Assembly: GCA_023512835.1 (NCBI GenBank)
Contig: CM042087.1
Coordinates: forward strand, 41,234,517 to 41,298,516
DNA from: Taxillus chinensis
Taxonomy: Eukaryota; Streptophyta; Magnoliopsida; Santalales; Loranthaceae
DNA: 64,000 nucleotides
Direction: 5' to 3'
This document shows, in pieces, positions 32,293 through 44,833 of the stretch; the stretch's first letter is position 1; each line of letters opens with the position of its first letter. The position numbers and the translations under genes were made by a program. The notes under the pieces are model-generated. The model was not told the origin of the DNA. It made no database searches and saw nothing but the letters and a program-made list of their open reading frames with translations.

Positions 32293-35200
32293 ATGGATCG
32301 TTCTGAGCTTACTACTGAAGAGGTGATTGGCCATACATTTAATACCTTGATACACTAATGTTTCTAGCACATTTAAGAGTGAACTAATTCTTTTTCCTTA
32401 GGTCATTACTCATTAGTTGCATTTACCGTCTCCATAACTAAAAAAAGGGCAAAAACATTTACAAAAAAAAGATCATGTCTTGTAAACATGCTTTAATTTT
32501 TTTTCCTGGGAAAAAATGTCATTAGCTTTTAGACATGTCTTTTATTCAGGGGTACCTTCATACGTAAAGTTAAAGTGGAATACCCTTCTTGGTTTGAAAG
32601 TTTCATGTTATGAAGTGCCTTCTTTTCACTTTCCATATATGTCGTTAAAATCTCCTGATTTCATTGAGAAACTTAATTGAATTTATGACTTTCACCTGAC
32701 ACTTGGTTACTAGGACCATGGTATCCGAATGTTATAACCTCTCCCAAGCACCAAGTTATGGTTAATAAAATAACTCATTTGTTGATTATATTGTAATCAT
32801 GTGTAAATTCTGTATTTGACCACTGGGCTATACGCAGAAACAAACACCAAATCTTCGTGACCAATATTACTTTCAGGAAATCTATACAAATAATTCTGGT
32901 CACCGTTGCCAAATGATACTGCTGGGGCTTCAAAACTATTAAGACTGTTGTGGTAATGAACCTGGTTTAGATACTTAGAATGCAGTCCCTATCATAATTA
33001 AGTAGGATTTTGGCCAATTTTTTAGGGCTCAATCAATCAGGGGTGGGCTAACTCAATTTGAATGTTGAGTGCATTCTCCAGATTCAGCTTTGCCTGTTAG
33101 TGTTCTTTATTGAGTTGCAAATTGTATTAAACTTTAGCTTTGGCTATCTTCACTTACAGTGTAATATCAATTGTTTTGTGGCTTATGTATATTTGTAGTG
33201 TCTTCGTATCACAACTGACATTATACTAAAGTATATTCTATTATGTTATCAAGGTTTTAAATAGGGACATACCATGGGAGACTTACGTGGCAACTAAGCT
33301 AATTACTGGGTCATCACTACAACTTTTAAGGCGGTACGAAAAGAAATCAATGAACCACCGAGCAGCCTTGCTGGATGATGTAAAGTTCATCTCTATTTCC
33401 TTATTTTGCTTTTTAAATATCGCAGTGTAACTTTCTGTTTGATCTGTTCTACACTTTACCTAAAAAGATTTCATTCTGTGATGGGAAGTTTATATTTGTA
33501 AATTTTGAATTAGTTGATCTGTTGACTTTGAATTAGTAGCTTCAGGTATTTATATTTGTAAATTTTTATGGACTTACTTTCTGCGATGGAAAGTTTTTCA
33601 TTTAGTGGAAGACAATTGGGCTGTGCTCTGAGACAGGCTTGATAAATTGTGAACTTAAGACCCCAATTGTTTTTCTTTCAATCTCATTTTTGATCCTCAA
33701 AACAAGATCCTATTTCACTTATTCCCATTCCCAATTAAATGGTTCATAAGTAAAACAGGAATGTATTTAGTTTTAAAAATATCATTTTTTCCAAAAAAAC
33801 AAAACAAAAAACAAACCAATGTTTGCGGAGAATGATGATGGACGTGGAGATCCAACATGGCAGCAGATCCGGCATCTTTGGTTGTAGATCCAGCATTGTT
33901 GGTGGTCATGGTAAACAGTAGAGCTTGTAGCTACAGTTGGCCGTGGATTGTGGTCGTCTGGTTGCACTAGGAACGGCAGTTGGTGCACGACTGCAGTCGG
34001 GTGTGGGTCTTGGGGTTGCTCTTGCAATGATGGTCCTCAGTGGTATGATGTCAACGGGGATCGTGGTTATGGGGTCAAGCTTGCAGTGGCTGTTGGTAGT
34101 GTTACAGCAGTGTGGTTTCTTGTTCATGGGATTGAGCTTGTAGCAGCTGCTGGTCAGTGGCGTGATGACAGCGTGAGTCATGATCTCAGGGTGAATCTTG
34201 CTGCAGGGGTTGGTGGCTCGATGGCAGACGAGTGTGGAGGGGATGGTAGTGATGATTGGTTGAGATGTGGATGAGCGTGGATGGGAAGGGGGTTTAGGAG
34301 CATTCTTGAAAAATGAAGGAATGGTATTTTTACAATCCTACTATTTTAGGGATTATTGTACCTTTTCTATAATGGTTGGGAATGGAACAAATAAATCAAA
34401 TGGTTTGTCATTCTCATTTTGGAAAAAAAAGGAAACTGGAGCAGGAAATAAGGAACTAGAACAAAATCAAACAGACCCTAAGGATTTCAAAATTTCACTG
34501 AGGTAATATGGAAATGGTTTAAAAATGCTGCTGTGAGAATTCTCAAAACATTTGCACCTTTAATTACAATCAAGCTTATTGGATGAGATAGATCCTACTT
34601 TGGGAAAAGCTTTTGTTTATTGATCAAGTTCTACTTTCTTACACCAGCTGTAAAATTGTTTATCCTTTAATTTTAGTGATTATACTTGTCACAAATTGTA
34701 TTCATAATTCAAATGGCCTATTAACTAGGATTTCAGAAGAGATAAGATTGAATTAGAAAAGGAATATTTTGAATGCTTACATAAAGAGGCACTCTGACAG
34801 GATGGTGCAGCTTATGTTGGAGTATTCCTAAGCATTTTACATGACGTTTTCAAGGAGGATACAGTAGAGTATGTTTTAGCCATAATTGATGAAATGCTTA
34901 CAGGTAACTCTGAATTGCTTTAAGCCTTTTCATTACATATGGTGCAATTAACTTGCTTATGTTTTCCTGTACTTTGGCAGAAAATATAAAGAGAGCTAGA
35001 CTCTTCCATGACAAATCTGTTGGCAATGATGCTTTTGAACCTTTCTTAAGGTTTGGTTCTAAGAAAATAACTTTAAGATTCTTTCTATAATTGTGAGGTG
35101 CTTCAAACATTCTAATTTATGAATATTCCATATTGTTGTTGTTTCTATTTAGATTGCTTTGGAATGGTAATTGGTATATACAGGAGAAGAGCTGTAAGAT

Positions 35201-38200
35201 TCTTTCTATAATTGTGAGGTACTACAAACATGACATTGTTACTTCGAAAAAATTTATCAGAATTTTGTTTAAATTTACATCCTAATTCCTATTCATTTAT
35301 TCTTTTTTCTTTCAAAATATCAGTGCTCGACCTAAAACTCAGGAAGATGCTGCAGCAGATGGAGAAGCCTCCAATTCAAAGAAAACTACCATTAACGATG
35401 TGCTAGAAGGGCTGGTGGAATGGCTCTGCATGCAGGTGCATATATAATGCAACTAGCTATGTACATTTCTTCTCAAGTCTCAATTCTCATTCACTTTGAA
35501 AATTTATTGTTTGATATTTTTAGGATTCTGGATACCCATTCACTTCAAAAATTTATTTATGGACACTGCTCAGGATTATAAACTTACTACTCTTTTTTGC
35601 ACTTGGAAATCTCTTTTTTGCATCTTAAAACAACAGCAATAACTGAGCTTTGATCCCAACAACAACAATAGAATTTCAGCATCTTAAACAATTTAATTTT
35701 GGACATAATAATTTTTTCTTGACAGTTGGTCTTAAGGCTGTGAAAAATGTTTTACATTTTTTTTATCTTTCCCAAATTCTATTGCCCCACAGCCAGGATT
35801 AGCAAAGCCCTTGCCTTGGTCAGCTCAGTTAATGGAGCTTGACTTATGGTGGCTGTAAATCAGAGGTACTTCAGGTGTTGGAGAATTAAACTCAAAAAAA
35901 GCATAACAAAACAAAAGGCAAACCTGAAATGTGGCAGAAAAGTCTATGCTAGGAATAGTCAAGAAGACATTTCATAATATCATGATGGGTATGGAGATCA
36001 GATTTCCCAATTAGTGTGTGTGTGTGTGTGTGTATATATTTCTGTGTGTATACATATAAATATTGGCTTACCATTTCATTTTTTTCTGTCTTGCATTGAC
36101 AAAATTTGTGGGACTGGACTTGGTCCCATCCAACTCCTTTGACTGCAATATAGCAGATATTGGTAATGTATCTTGTGAATTTGAAATTATTAAATATTCA
36201 ATCATGTGTTCAATTCTTCTTGGTTACTTCTCTAGGTTTAAGATAATGGTCGTTTAGGGTCTGATCTCATTTCAGGTTGGTAATTCAGTGAGTCTTAAAT
36301 TAGCAATCAGCCATTATAGGAAATTGGGAATACAGTCACTCCTTTTTCATTTTGGTGCACAGTCTATTTTATAGAAATCTGTTGACAGTTCGTGCATGTA
36401 GCTTAGCTGTTATATCATTGGGTACCATCATGATTTACATGTAAATTAGGAAATACTTGCTATTTGCATGTAATGAAATAAAAAATACTACAAAATGAAA
36501 AACCAAATGTGGATAAGAAACCAGCTCTTCCTTTCAAATCAAAATTGCAAAATTTTGTCGGGTTTGAGAATGGATTTTACCATAACACTTGACAATTTCT
36601 GAAATCAATTTAAAAATTTTGGAATCCAAGTGTGGTGATATCCCTCTGAGATACTGATGTATTCTAGAAGTAATAGAAATAAAGCTATGGGGAAATTTAT
36701 ATTGAAAATGGACTTCAACCCCTTTTGATTAACTGGATTACGATACTTAATTGATTTTAGATATTGTCAGTTTTAAAATTTGTTTAGATGAAATTTCAAA
36801 ATATTAGTTTACTTTAAGGAATGTTAGATATTGTCAGTTTTAAAATTTGATTGTAGATATTGACAGTTTTAAAATTTGTTTAGATGAATCTTTACAAATT
36901 TTTCAAAATTTTAGTTTACTGTAAGGAATGCAATTTTAATAATTTTCAGTGATTATGGCATGCTTGAAGTTCAAGTAATTGAATTCACCTGCACGGCTAC
37001 CATTTAAGAAAAATTCAGTTCTAAAATTTGGTAAAATCTTTACAAATATTTCAAAATCTTAGTTTAAGGGATGCAATTTTGATCATTTTCAGTGATCGTG
37101 GCATGCTTGACATTCAAATAATTAAATTCACCTGCATGTTAGTGAGGATCTTCTATTGAACTAATTAAAATATTGTGTTATGTAGTTTATGATTCAAAAA
37201 AGATGCATATTTCGTTTGAGTTATGCAAAATACAACACATATATTTTTTTTTTGCAAATAGAATATATATATTTTTTAGAAATAAATATAAATGTATTTT
37301 CCTTGTATAGGATTATGCAGCTGCTGCTTCGTTTACATTCTCCTTTTAAGTTATGCCATCTTTAGTTTTGACTTCATACCTGAAATATCTTTCTCTATCC
37401 GTAGACTAAATGGACTTTCCCTGATCGTTACAATAATTTTTCTTTATCCCAGACGCTTTTGCTCACATTGTCTGTCTGATGTCCATTATCATGTAGATGA
37501 AGAAGCCTTCGCATCCTAGCTGTGCCATCCCAACTGCTGTTAATTGCCTTGCAGCTTTGCTGAAGGAACCTAAGGTTCGATCTTCTTTTGTTCAAGCAGA
37601 TGGGGTCAAGCTGTTAGTTCCTTTAATTGTGCCAGCATCCACTCAGCAGTCTATACAGGTAAGTTTTTGTCTCTTTGGAGGGGTAATTAGTGAATCCACT
37701 CTATTCATCTCAATCTTTTCAGTCAAATCACATATTTGCTGCATATAAAATTTTGTTCTACAGATAAAATTACTTAAAATATAGTGAGATGTGGACATTG
37801 ATACTCTAAAACCATAAATTAGAAAAATTTAAAAAAAAACTGGGATAAAAATCATATTGGATGGCAAATATTATAGAGAGTTTGTTAGGCCTGAAGTACG
37901 GGTATAATATATTGTGGGACCCCCCCAAAAGTCATGGCCATCCCCCCCAACAAAAATTATTTTTTAAATATAAAAAATGTTTTAATTTTTTTTTTTTCCC
38001 CCCTAAAAAAAAAAAAAAACAAAAAAAAAAAAAAATATTTTTTTGGATTCATTTCATAGTCATACTAAATTCAAAATTATATATCCTCATGTACAGCTCC
38101 TCTATGAAACATGTCTCTGTGTTTGGCTTCTATCATACTATGAACCTGCTATCCAATACCTGGCCACATCCATGACCCTTCCTCGACTAATCGATGTTGT

Positions 38201-40141
38201 CAAAAGCTCTACAAAAGAGAAGGTGCAGTTAAAGCTGTTTTTATGTTAAAACTGATTTTGATTTCGTATCTAGTAAACTATCATATCTGAATGATTATAT
38301 ATTTTGTTCTTCCATTAAATATTTATATATTTCTGCTTCCGCTTTTGCCTCTTATCATGTTTTTATTTTTTCTTTGCCTATTATCAGCATTTATTCCCTT
38401 TACTTGATGTTTCTAGTGTGTTCATGCAAGATATAATTGCCACTTCTAGGTTGTTAGGGTTGTTGTCTTGAGCCTTAAGAACCTTCTTTCGAAAGGGACG
38501 CTTGGTGCACAAATGGTAGACCTTGGATTGCCACAAATTGTACAAAGTTTGAAAGCTCAAGCATGGAGTGATGAGGTGACTTGATTTAAAAGCGTTGATA
38601 ATATATATATATATGTTAATGTCTTTAGTTTTTTAATGAACTATCAAAGAAAGATATTTGATAGTTAAATTTGAGTCCCTCTGTATATGGTAAGGATTTA
38701 CTTTAAGCATTTTAAATATTTCATCAACTTGTTCCGTATTAATAGTTATGCAAATTTAATAGTTAAATTTGAATCCCTCTGTATGTGGGAAGGAATTTAT
38801 TTTGAATTTATATTGTTTATACTTGAAAGAATTGGAGAGGTTGTCCTGAACTCATTTTTAGGACATGACTATGTTTTAGGCATTTGTCCCATGCACAATC
38901 ATGTGTTGTTCATAATTTGCTGTTTTTTCTGTTATTACGAGTGATTAATATAGTTGTTTAATTGGTGGCTTGAAAAGCATCTATTCTTGCCGGTAAATGC
39001 TAGTTTTAGGGTATGTTTATTTTGTTTGTTTTTTGTTTTTATTTTTAAAATGTGATAGTTATTTTTTTTTATATAAAGATAAATTTTATTAAAAAAACAT
39101 CGCATACAAGAAGTGTACGAAGAGAAAAATTACAACAATCAGATCAAAAGGAACAACTATTTATAATATCTCACATGAAAGAAAAACGTAATTGGTAACA
39201 AAGAGCTCGCAGCAGTCTGCAATAGTTATTGTTAATTATAGAAAACTAAAATTAAGAGAAGATTATTTTTACTTTTTAAGTCTCAAAGAATAAAAATAAT
39301 ATTTTTTTATTTTTTATTTTTATACTCAAAAATAATTATTATATTTTAAAATGAAAAAAAGGGTAAAATAAATATGTTCTTATAGTTTTAAGGCATGGGC
39401 TTTGAGATGAAGGGATTCACAAGTTGCAAAGTGATCTGAAGTGAATTTACATATTTATTTGTTAGAATAATGAGTGAAGAATTGTTTTAACATTTAGTTT
39501 GTGAAGGGTTACATCTGATACCAAAATAATTTTACTATATTTGAATTTTAAAATCTTTAATAGGATCTGCTGGAGGCTCTAAATCAATTGGAAAGCGGTT
39601 TGACGGATAACATAAAGAAATTGAGTTCTTTTGAGATGTACAAGCAACAAGTCCAACTTGGCCATCTTGAGTGGTCCCCCATGCATAAAGATCCTATATT
39701 TTGGTCGGAGAACATAACAAAATTTGAAGAAAATGATTTCCAGGTATTTTCTCCGTTTTCTCTTTTTGCAAGATGTTCTGTGACGCAGGTTATGATTATA
39801 TTGCTGATATACGTGAAATGATAATCTGACTTCGTTCCCCAGATATTGTGCTTATAGATGCCCCTCTGAAATTAATCTGGTTGCACTTGCAGATTTTAAA
39901 GATCCTCCTCACTATTTTGGAGACATCAAGTGACCCAAGGACCCTGGCCGTTGCTTGCTTTGATCTGTCACAGTTCGTCCAGTACCATCCAGCTGGGCGG
40001 GTGATCGTGACGAACCTCAAAGCCAAGGAGGGGGTAATGAAATTGATGAACCATGAAAATGTGGAGGTCACAAAAAATGCGTTGCTTTGTATCCAGAGAC
40101 TTTTCTTAGGCGCCAAGTATGCGAGCTTCCTTCAGGTTTAA
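32293..40141 (+). CDS. VHA-H: V-type proton ATPase subunit H (VHA-H), 11 coding exons
   Basis: Coding exons: 32293-32322, 33254-33379, 34801-34903, 34981-35050, 35153-35218, 35324-35435, 37497-37658, 38097-38222, 38450-38575, 39564-39743, 39893-40141. All junctions are GT-AG and phases agree; the join is 1350 bases, 449 residues (family ~440). Landmarks in order: [116 protein letters not shown] and [20 protein letters not shown]. The protein is the ARM/HEAT-repeat subunit that couples V1 to V0 and is needed for ATP-driven proton pumping at vacuolar and endomembranes. The gene looks intact. Introns hold two MITEs, a tandem repeat and a duplicated piece of exon 5. Confidence 0.95.
33659..34478. 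mobile_element. Tourist/Harbinger-like element in VHA-H intron 2
   Basis: Flanked by TAA on both sides (33656-33658, 34479-34481). The right end, inverted, reads GGGTCTGTTTGATTTTG, a classic Tourist-type terminus. The left end GACCCCAATTGTTTTTC is only partly similar. The middle (33820-34280) is GT/GC-rich with overlapping short frames and no protein that I recognise. Confidence 0.4.
35074..35110 (+). repeat. duplicate of the 3' end of VHA-H exon 5 and its donor, in intron 4
   Basis: 37 bases match 35195-35231 with two mismatches. The copy includes TAAGATTCTTTCTATAATTG, the end of exon 5 (TGAG) and the GT donor with following intron bases. It lies 24 bases after exon 4. Confidence 0.85.
36757..37140. 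repeat. imperfect tandem repeats in VHA-H intron 6
   Basis: GATATTGTCAGTTTTAAAAT recurs three times between 36762 and 36880. A ~130-bp block with GGAATGCAATTTTAATAATT, TTTTCAGTGAT and GGCATGCTTGA is repeated at about 36880-37000 and 37030-37140. Confidence 0.7.
39009..39382. mobile_element. small hAT-type MITE in VHA-H intron 9
   Basis: An 8-bp direct repeat TAGTTTTA flanks it at 39001-39008 and 39383-39390. The left end GGGTATGTTTATTTTG and the inverted right end TAAGAACATATTTATTTTAC are imperfect terminal repeats. The interior is AT-rich and non-coding. Confidence 0.55.
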
Positions 40142-41392
40142 GTTGTCAAATGCAGTGGCTGTGGTTTGTTATGATTGACAGTATCGCGAGGTTTTTCATA
40201 AAAGAAGATAGAGGCCTCTGCTTCCATGATCGTTTGTAAACTGATGGATAAAATTCAATGTTTTCAAGTGCCTACTTCATGACCTTCTATTTCATTAATT
40301 TATATTTGTAAAAGCACATGGTTGGCCTTTTCTTGTCAGCTTAGCTGCAAGTTTTTTTTTGTTTTGCACATTTATTTAATTTCATTGATTAGCCAGGTGC
40401 AGGATTTTGCGGGACAAAGACAACTCCCCGCAATTTAGATGCAATTTAGATTCAGCAGGATGTTTGGTTGGTGTTTTTAAAAATTATTTTTTGTATTTAA
40501 ATACATAAAATAGTTATTTTTGCTTGTTTGATAACTGTTTTTATTTTTAATTTTAAAAATAAATTATTTTCAAATGCAAACAACATCAAATATATTCTTC
40601 TTAGAAGGAGAAAAATAATAATTTTGCTGAAAAAAATATTTAAATAAAATAATTTATTTTAAATTTTATTAAAAATTATTTCTAGTATAAAATTAGAATA
40701 TGATTTTTAAAAATAAAGTACCAAAAACAACATGGAAGTGCTTTTGGTATGTCTCGACCATATAATCTTTTTGGAATCAGATTTTGAGATTTTTATTGCA
40801 GTTTGTGCCAGGTAAACTAAAGGTATACACTTTTGATTTGGGATTCTTCTTTTTAAATTATCTCAAGTAGAGAGCTTTTCACATAATTATGCGTACGAAA
40901 CATGAGTTGTGAAGGTGCACACAGATTGACTGACCATAATAAATAACGATTGGATTTTTATTTTTTTTTTAATGTCATATATGGTATTGATTGATTTACT
41001 TTGAATTATGGGAGGTAATATTTTTGAAGGTGCACTATTTTTTAGGATGATTCTGATGTGTAATGGCTTATTTTAGATATTAACATCCTCATAAAATTTT
41101 GTTTTGAAAATAAAAAAATAAAAACTTGGATGACAGACACACACACAGTTAATCAAATCAAAAACCATAGGACTTGGGAGTGTTTTGTTTTGTTTGTTTG
41201 TTTGTTTGTTTTCCATTCCACCATGTAATTATATTTATATCGGCGCTGTACCACCAACATTTGATGAGCTTCAGCCCTCCTCCATCTACTATACTAGTCT
41301 CGTCTCGGTCTCGCCATCATCATCTTCATCCCCCGATCACCACTCAGTCCAGTCCACCTTGCGAACCCTAAAACAAAACAAAACAAATAATT
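40142..41392. other. VHA-H 3' flank and PORR upstream region
   Basis: 40460-40735 has MITE-like inverted AT-rich ends (GTTTGGTTGGTGTTTTTAAA against an inverted GTTGTTTTTGGTACTTTATT), but no target duplication was found. 41270-41390 is the CT-rich probable leader of the PORR gene. No other gene. Confidence 0.4.
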
Positions 41393-42697
41393 ATGCCGCT
41401 ACATCTCCTCCACAAATACAACAGGTTAATAAGTAGTCTAAGTCTCCGCATTACAGAACCAGCTGCAGGGTTCTTCTCGCATTTCGTTGGCAAGGCCAAG
41501 GCCGAGGCCGAGGCCGAGGCGGTGGCGGCGTCGCAGAAGCGCACGTACGTGAAAGTGTACATGAAATGGAAGAAAGACAAGAACTACGACTCCATCGAGG
41601 CCATCCACGACTCCATCCCCCTCAGGCCCTTGATCACCATCAAAAACCGCATCCTCGCCCTCGACCCCAGCGGGGCCTCCATCCCAGTCTCCGCCGTGTC
41701 CAAGGAGGGACGACGGCTGGGCCTCGCGCCGTCGATGAAGGTCGCCGTGTTCCTCAGGAAGTACCCTACCGTGTTCCAAGAGTTCACGGGGCCTCTGTAC
41801 AACCATCCGTGGTTCCGGCTCACCCCGGAGGCCATGGCGCTCCACCGGGAGGAGTGCGCGGTCTACGCCGATAGGGGGCCCGAAATCTGGGACCGGCTGA
41901 GGAGGGTGATGCTGATGAGCAAGGAGAAGCAGCTCCCCGTGAAGGTGGTTCAGGGACTGAGGTGGGTCTTGGGCTTGCCTGAAGATTTTCTCTCAAATTT
42001 GGATGTGGGTTTTCGGGTTGTGGGGACGGAGGATGAGATGAAGGGGTTGGCTATTGTTGATGATGATGACAACGAACACTGCTCTGGAGGGGATCGTAGG
42101 GTTCTGTCTGCAGTTCAGAGAGGAAGTCGTAATTGTAATGGTAATGGGATTGAATTCCGTCTTTTCCCGTCCCCAGGATTGAAGCTGAAGAGGGAGATTG
42201 CGAATTGGTTGGCCGAGTTTCAGAAGCTTCCATACGTTTCCCCGTATGAGGATTCCTCACATCTGGATCCGAACAGTGATGTGGCGGAGAAGCGGGTGGT
42301 TGGCGTGGCTCACGAGCTGCTCAGCCTCTTTGTCGAGCATTCCGTGGAGCGGAAGAGGCTCCTGATCCTGAAAAAGTATCTGGGTCTGCCTCAGAAATTT
42401 CATAAAGTGTTCGAGCGACATCCTCATATGTTCTACATGTCCCTGAGGAATGACACCTGTACCGTGATTCTCAAGGAGGCTTTCAATCTCAAAACCAGTG
42501 AGGGTGGGTCGGGCATAGAAGCTCATCCACTGTCTGAGGTGAGGAGGAAGTACCTGGAGTTGATGAAGCAATCGAAAGATATTTTGATAAACAGACGGAT
42601 GAGGAATCCTTCTCCTCATACTGATCCTGGAAATAAGGATCTAGATTTGGACTTGGATTCAAGGAGGATAAGCAAGATTGAACAACTTCCTTTATAA
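41393..42697 (+). CDS. PORR-domain organelle RNA-binding protein (WTF/RPD1-like)
   Basis: An intronless 434-residue frame. The first ~45 residues (MPLHLLHKYNRLISSLSLRI) are basic/hydrophobic and fit an organelle, probably mitochondrial, targeting peptide. The PORR domain runs from about residue 50 to 380: DKNYDSIEAIHDSIPLRPLI, the LGLAPSMKVAVFLRKYPTVF segment, KVVQGLRWVLGLPEDFLSNL, WLAEFQKLPYVSPYEDSSHL and LGLPQKFHKVFERHPHMFYM. PORR proteins bind organelle RNA and support group II intron splicing; the specific target here is unknown. The 5' third is GC-rich and the 3' part less so. An insert rich in D and G (residues ~220-245, DDDDNEHCSGGD) lies between the two halves. A KAEAEAEAEAV run near residue 35 comes from GAGGCC repeats. 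Confidence 0.9.
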   Translation: MPLHLLHKYNRLISSLSLRITEPAAGFFSHFVGKAKAEAEAEAVAASQKRTYVKVYMKWKKDKNYDSIEAIHDSIPLRPLITIKNRILALDPSGASIPVSAVSKEGRRLGLAPSMKVAVFLRKYPTVFQEFTGPLYNHPWFRLTPEAMALHREECAVYADRGPEIWDRLRRVMLMSKEKQLPVKVVQGLRWVLGLPEDFLSNLDVGFRVVGTEDEMKGLAIVDDDDNEHCSGGDRRVLSAVQRGSRNCNGNGIEFRLFPSPGLKLKREIANWLAEFQKLPYVSPYEDSSHLDPNSDVAEKRVVGVAHELLSLFVEHSVERKRLLILKKYLGLPQKFHKVFERHPHMFYMSLRNDTCTVILKEAFNLKTSEGGSGIEAHPLSEVRRKYLELMKQSKDILINRRMRNPSPHTDPGNKDLDLDLDSRRISKIEQLPL

Positions 42698-44130
42698 ATA
42701 TGTAGTTGGAAGCTTAAGCTGCGCAGCTCTATATGGAAAAAGGTTACAAGGTGTTTTTTTTTTTTTCTATCTTTTTTTTTTAAATTCCCCTCCCCACCCC
42801 ACCCACCCCATACCCGCTGCTGGCGACTTAACCCTGAAGTCACTGGTCCAACCACCCAACAAGCCCTGAATTGATTTATGCTATTTTTACTTGTATTTCT
42901 TAGGCTTCAGGTGATTGATTGATGCAGTTTAAAATTAGTTTTGGCAGTGGTGCAATTTTTGTAATAAACTACTCATAATTTCTTAAGGTCAATGGATTTC
43001 TTGTTACTGAAAATTTTCGTGAAAATTTTGCTGATGCATATTATAGTCTGGCATCATGATGTTTTCCTTATTAGTGATTGAATCCATATAGCGACGCCTA
43101 TGGCATAACATGGATTAGAACAAGGAGAGTAAAGGAGAATTTTGTTGAGAAGGCTGGCTTAACCTAATGTTCTGTACTGCAGGACTGGTCTCTAGGTTGT
43201 CTGACAAGGGTTGAGTAATAAATATGTTTTATGGCGGGGAGATGTAAATTTTACTTATTATGACCATCAGGGTCGAGGGAGGAGAGGTCCTCCACCATTT
43301 TAGAACATGTATCCTGTGCGCAAAGATATAATTTGTTTTGGCAAATATAACTTTTGATCCATGGGCTCTAATCAAAGCCACATGACATGTCCTTAAGATT
43401 ATATTACGATACAAAATAGATAAAAGCAAAGCATAATTCAAGGTTTGTTTGTTTGTTGTAATGCACATCTGGTTTATATTAAGCTTCTGTTTTTGACTGT
43501 TAGAAATGGTAAATAGTCTTTCGAAGGCTGCGATCATTCTATGTGAAATAGTATATTCATTAATTATGTTCTGATCTTTTAAAGCCTGGAGATATTCCCA
43601 TTTTTCCACCGTTCCTGATTAAACAGTGTTCAATTTCTACGGCGTTTGAGAATGTCCCTTCTTAATCCTAGTTATTTCTTATGTCAATATTTATTATTTT
43701 ATGAAAAAAGTCTATTCATAGGTAGATTGTGTAGGTAATCTGTGCAAGAATATTATTTCTAATATTGAATTGGTATAAAAAATAAATTAAGAAAAAAATT
43801 AATATCAATCAAGGGTGTTACTGAACGGATTACTTGTCCAAACCTACCTGAATATATTATTATTCTTATCTTATTTACTGTGTGCCACTCTAATTTCCAC
43901 TAATTGCATGACTGGCATAGGGAATGTGATGTGTATTTATTACAAGTGTTTAAGATCTTTGTGGCCCAAAAGAGCTTAAACATTGTTATTTAATGATGTA
44001 TGCATAAATAAAGACTTTTTTTTGTAACCATATCTGGATTTTGTGTTCATTATTTTAGTTCCTATGTACTGGGGGAAGGATTGGACCCACCTCCTTTATT
44101 AGCAAGTTAAAATACCTCGCCCCGCTAGTT
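42698..44130. other. PORR 3' flank and intergenic, no supported gene
   Basis: AT-rich; 42750-42830 has a T run and a C-rich run that yield chance frames. Nothing else recognisable. Confidence 0.45.
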
Positions 44131-44139
44131 CTAATGCTG

Positions 44140-44590
44140 TGCTTTTCTGATTCGCATGACAGATTTATGTAATGGAAGGGGCTTTCATTCCAGGGCAACT
44201 GCCCCTGGATGGTGTGACAATTTCTAATTCTTTTGCATCTGCTGTCAGCACATCTTTGTCGAGGAGCACTACCCTTGAAGCTCAAATAGGTGAAGGCTTA
44301 TCTTGTACAAGTCTACCTCCTGTAGGTGGCGGGGTTTGCTACTTTGCTCCATTGAGAAGAACAATCCTGTGGTTCAAACCCTCAAAATGATTTTCCTTCG
44401 GGTACGCCCAAACTTGACGATATGGAAGCCACTCTATCTAACGTAAGCTCTATCAGGAAATAACACCATGGTATTGGTAGAAGATGCCTATACAGTCCTT
44501 GCTGCAGCAAGGATTTGATAACCAAACTGGTTTCATTTTCAGTATAACCAATGTTCATGATCAGAGTTTGAACATGATGTCCTGATCACT
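44140..44590 (+). pseudogene. Pumilio (APUM) gene fragment, inverted partner of the 46.9-47.4 kb copy
   Basis: Plus-strand sense reads NSFASAVSTSLSRSTTLEAQ then LPPVGGG, the conserved low-complexity segment upstream of the Pumilio repeats in plant APUM proteins (SLSRSTTPxPQ...PPVGGGR). Further on, another frame gives PKLDDMEATLSNVSSI, matching KLDDLEATLSGLSLS of the other copy. Frames change between blocks and no PUM repeat is present. It aligns in reverse with 46910-47390. Confidence 0.65.
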
Positions 44591-44794
44591 TAGTACATTT
44601 CAAAGTCATGGGTTATGGCATGGATTGTTGCATTTATATTTTGAAATTTGAACACTGCCAGTGTTATTGGGTTGGGTGTAGCAGAGGGCTGAAAAATGTA
44701 ATAGGGCAGTGTATGCTTGCAAATGCCTATTTTATAAATGATGTGGCTGTTTTGCAGCTCTGATCTGACTGTTCCAAGCCAAAATAAAAGCCAA

Positions 44795-44832
<38 letters not shown>
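44795..44832. repeat. (ATT)n microsatellite
   Basis: About 12 ATT units. Confidence 0.9.

Positions 44833-44833
<1 letters not shown>

Noticed and set aside
41438..41874. Overlapping frames opposite and alongside the PORR gene
   Set aside because: Shadow frames of a GC-rich coding sequence; the plus-strand 434-codon frame has clear family sense.
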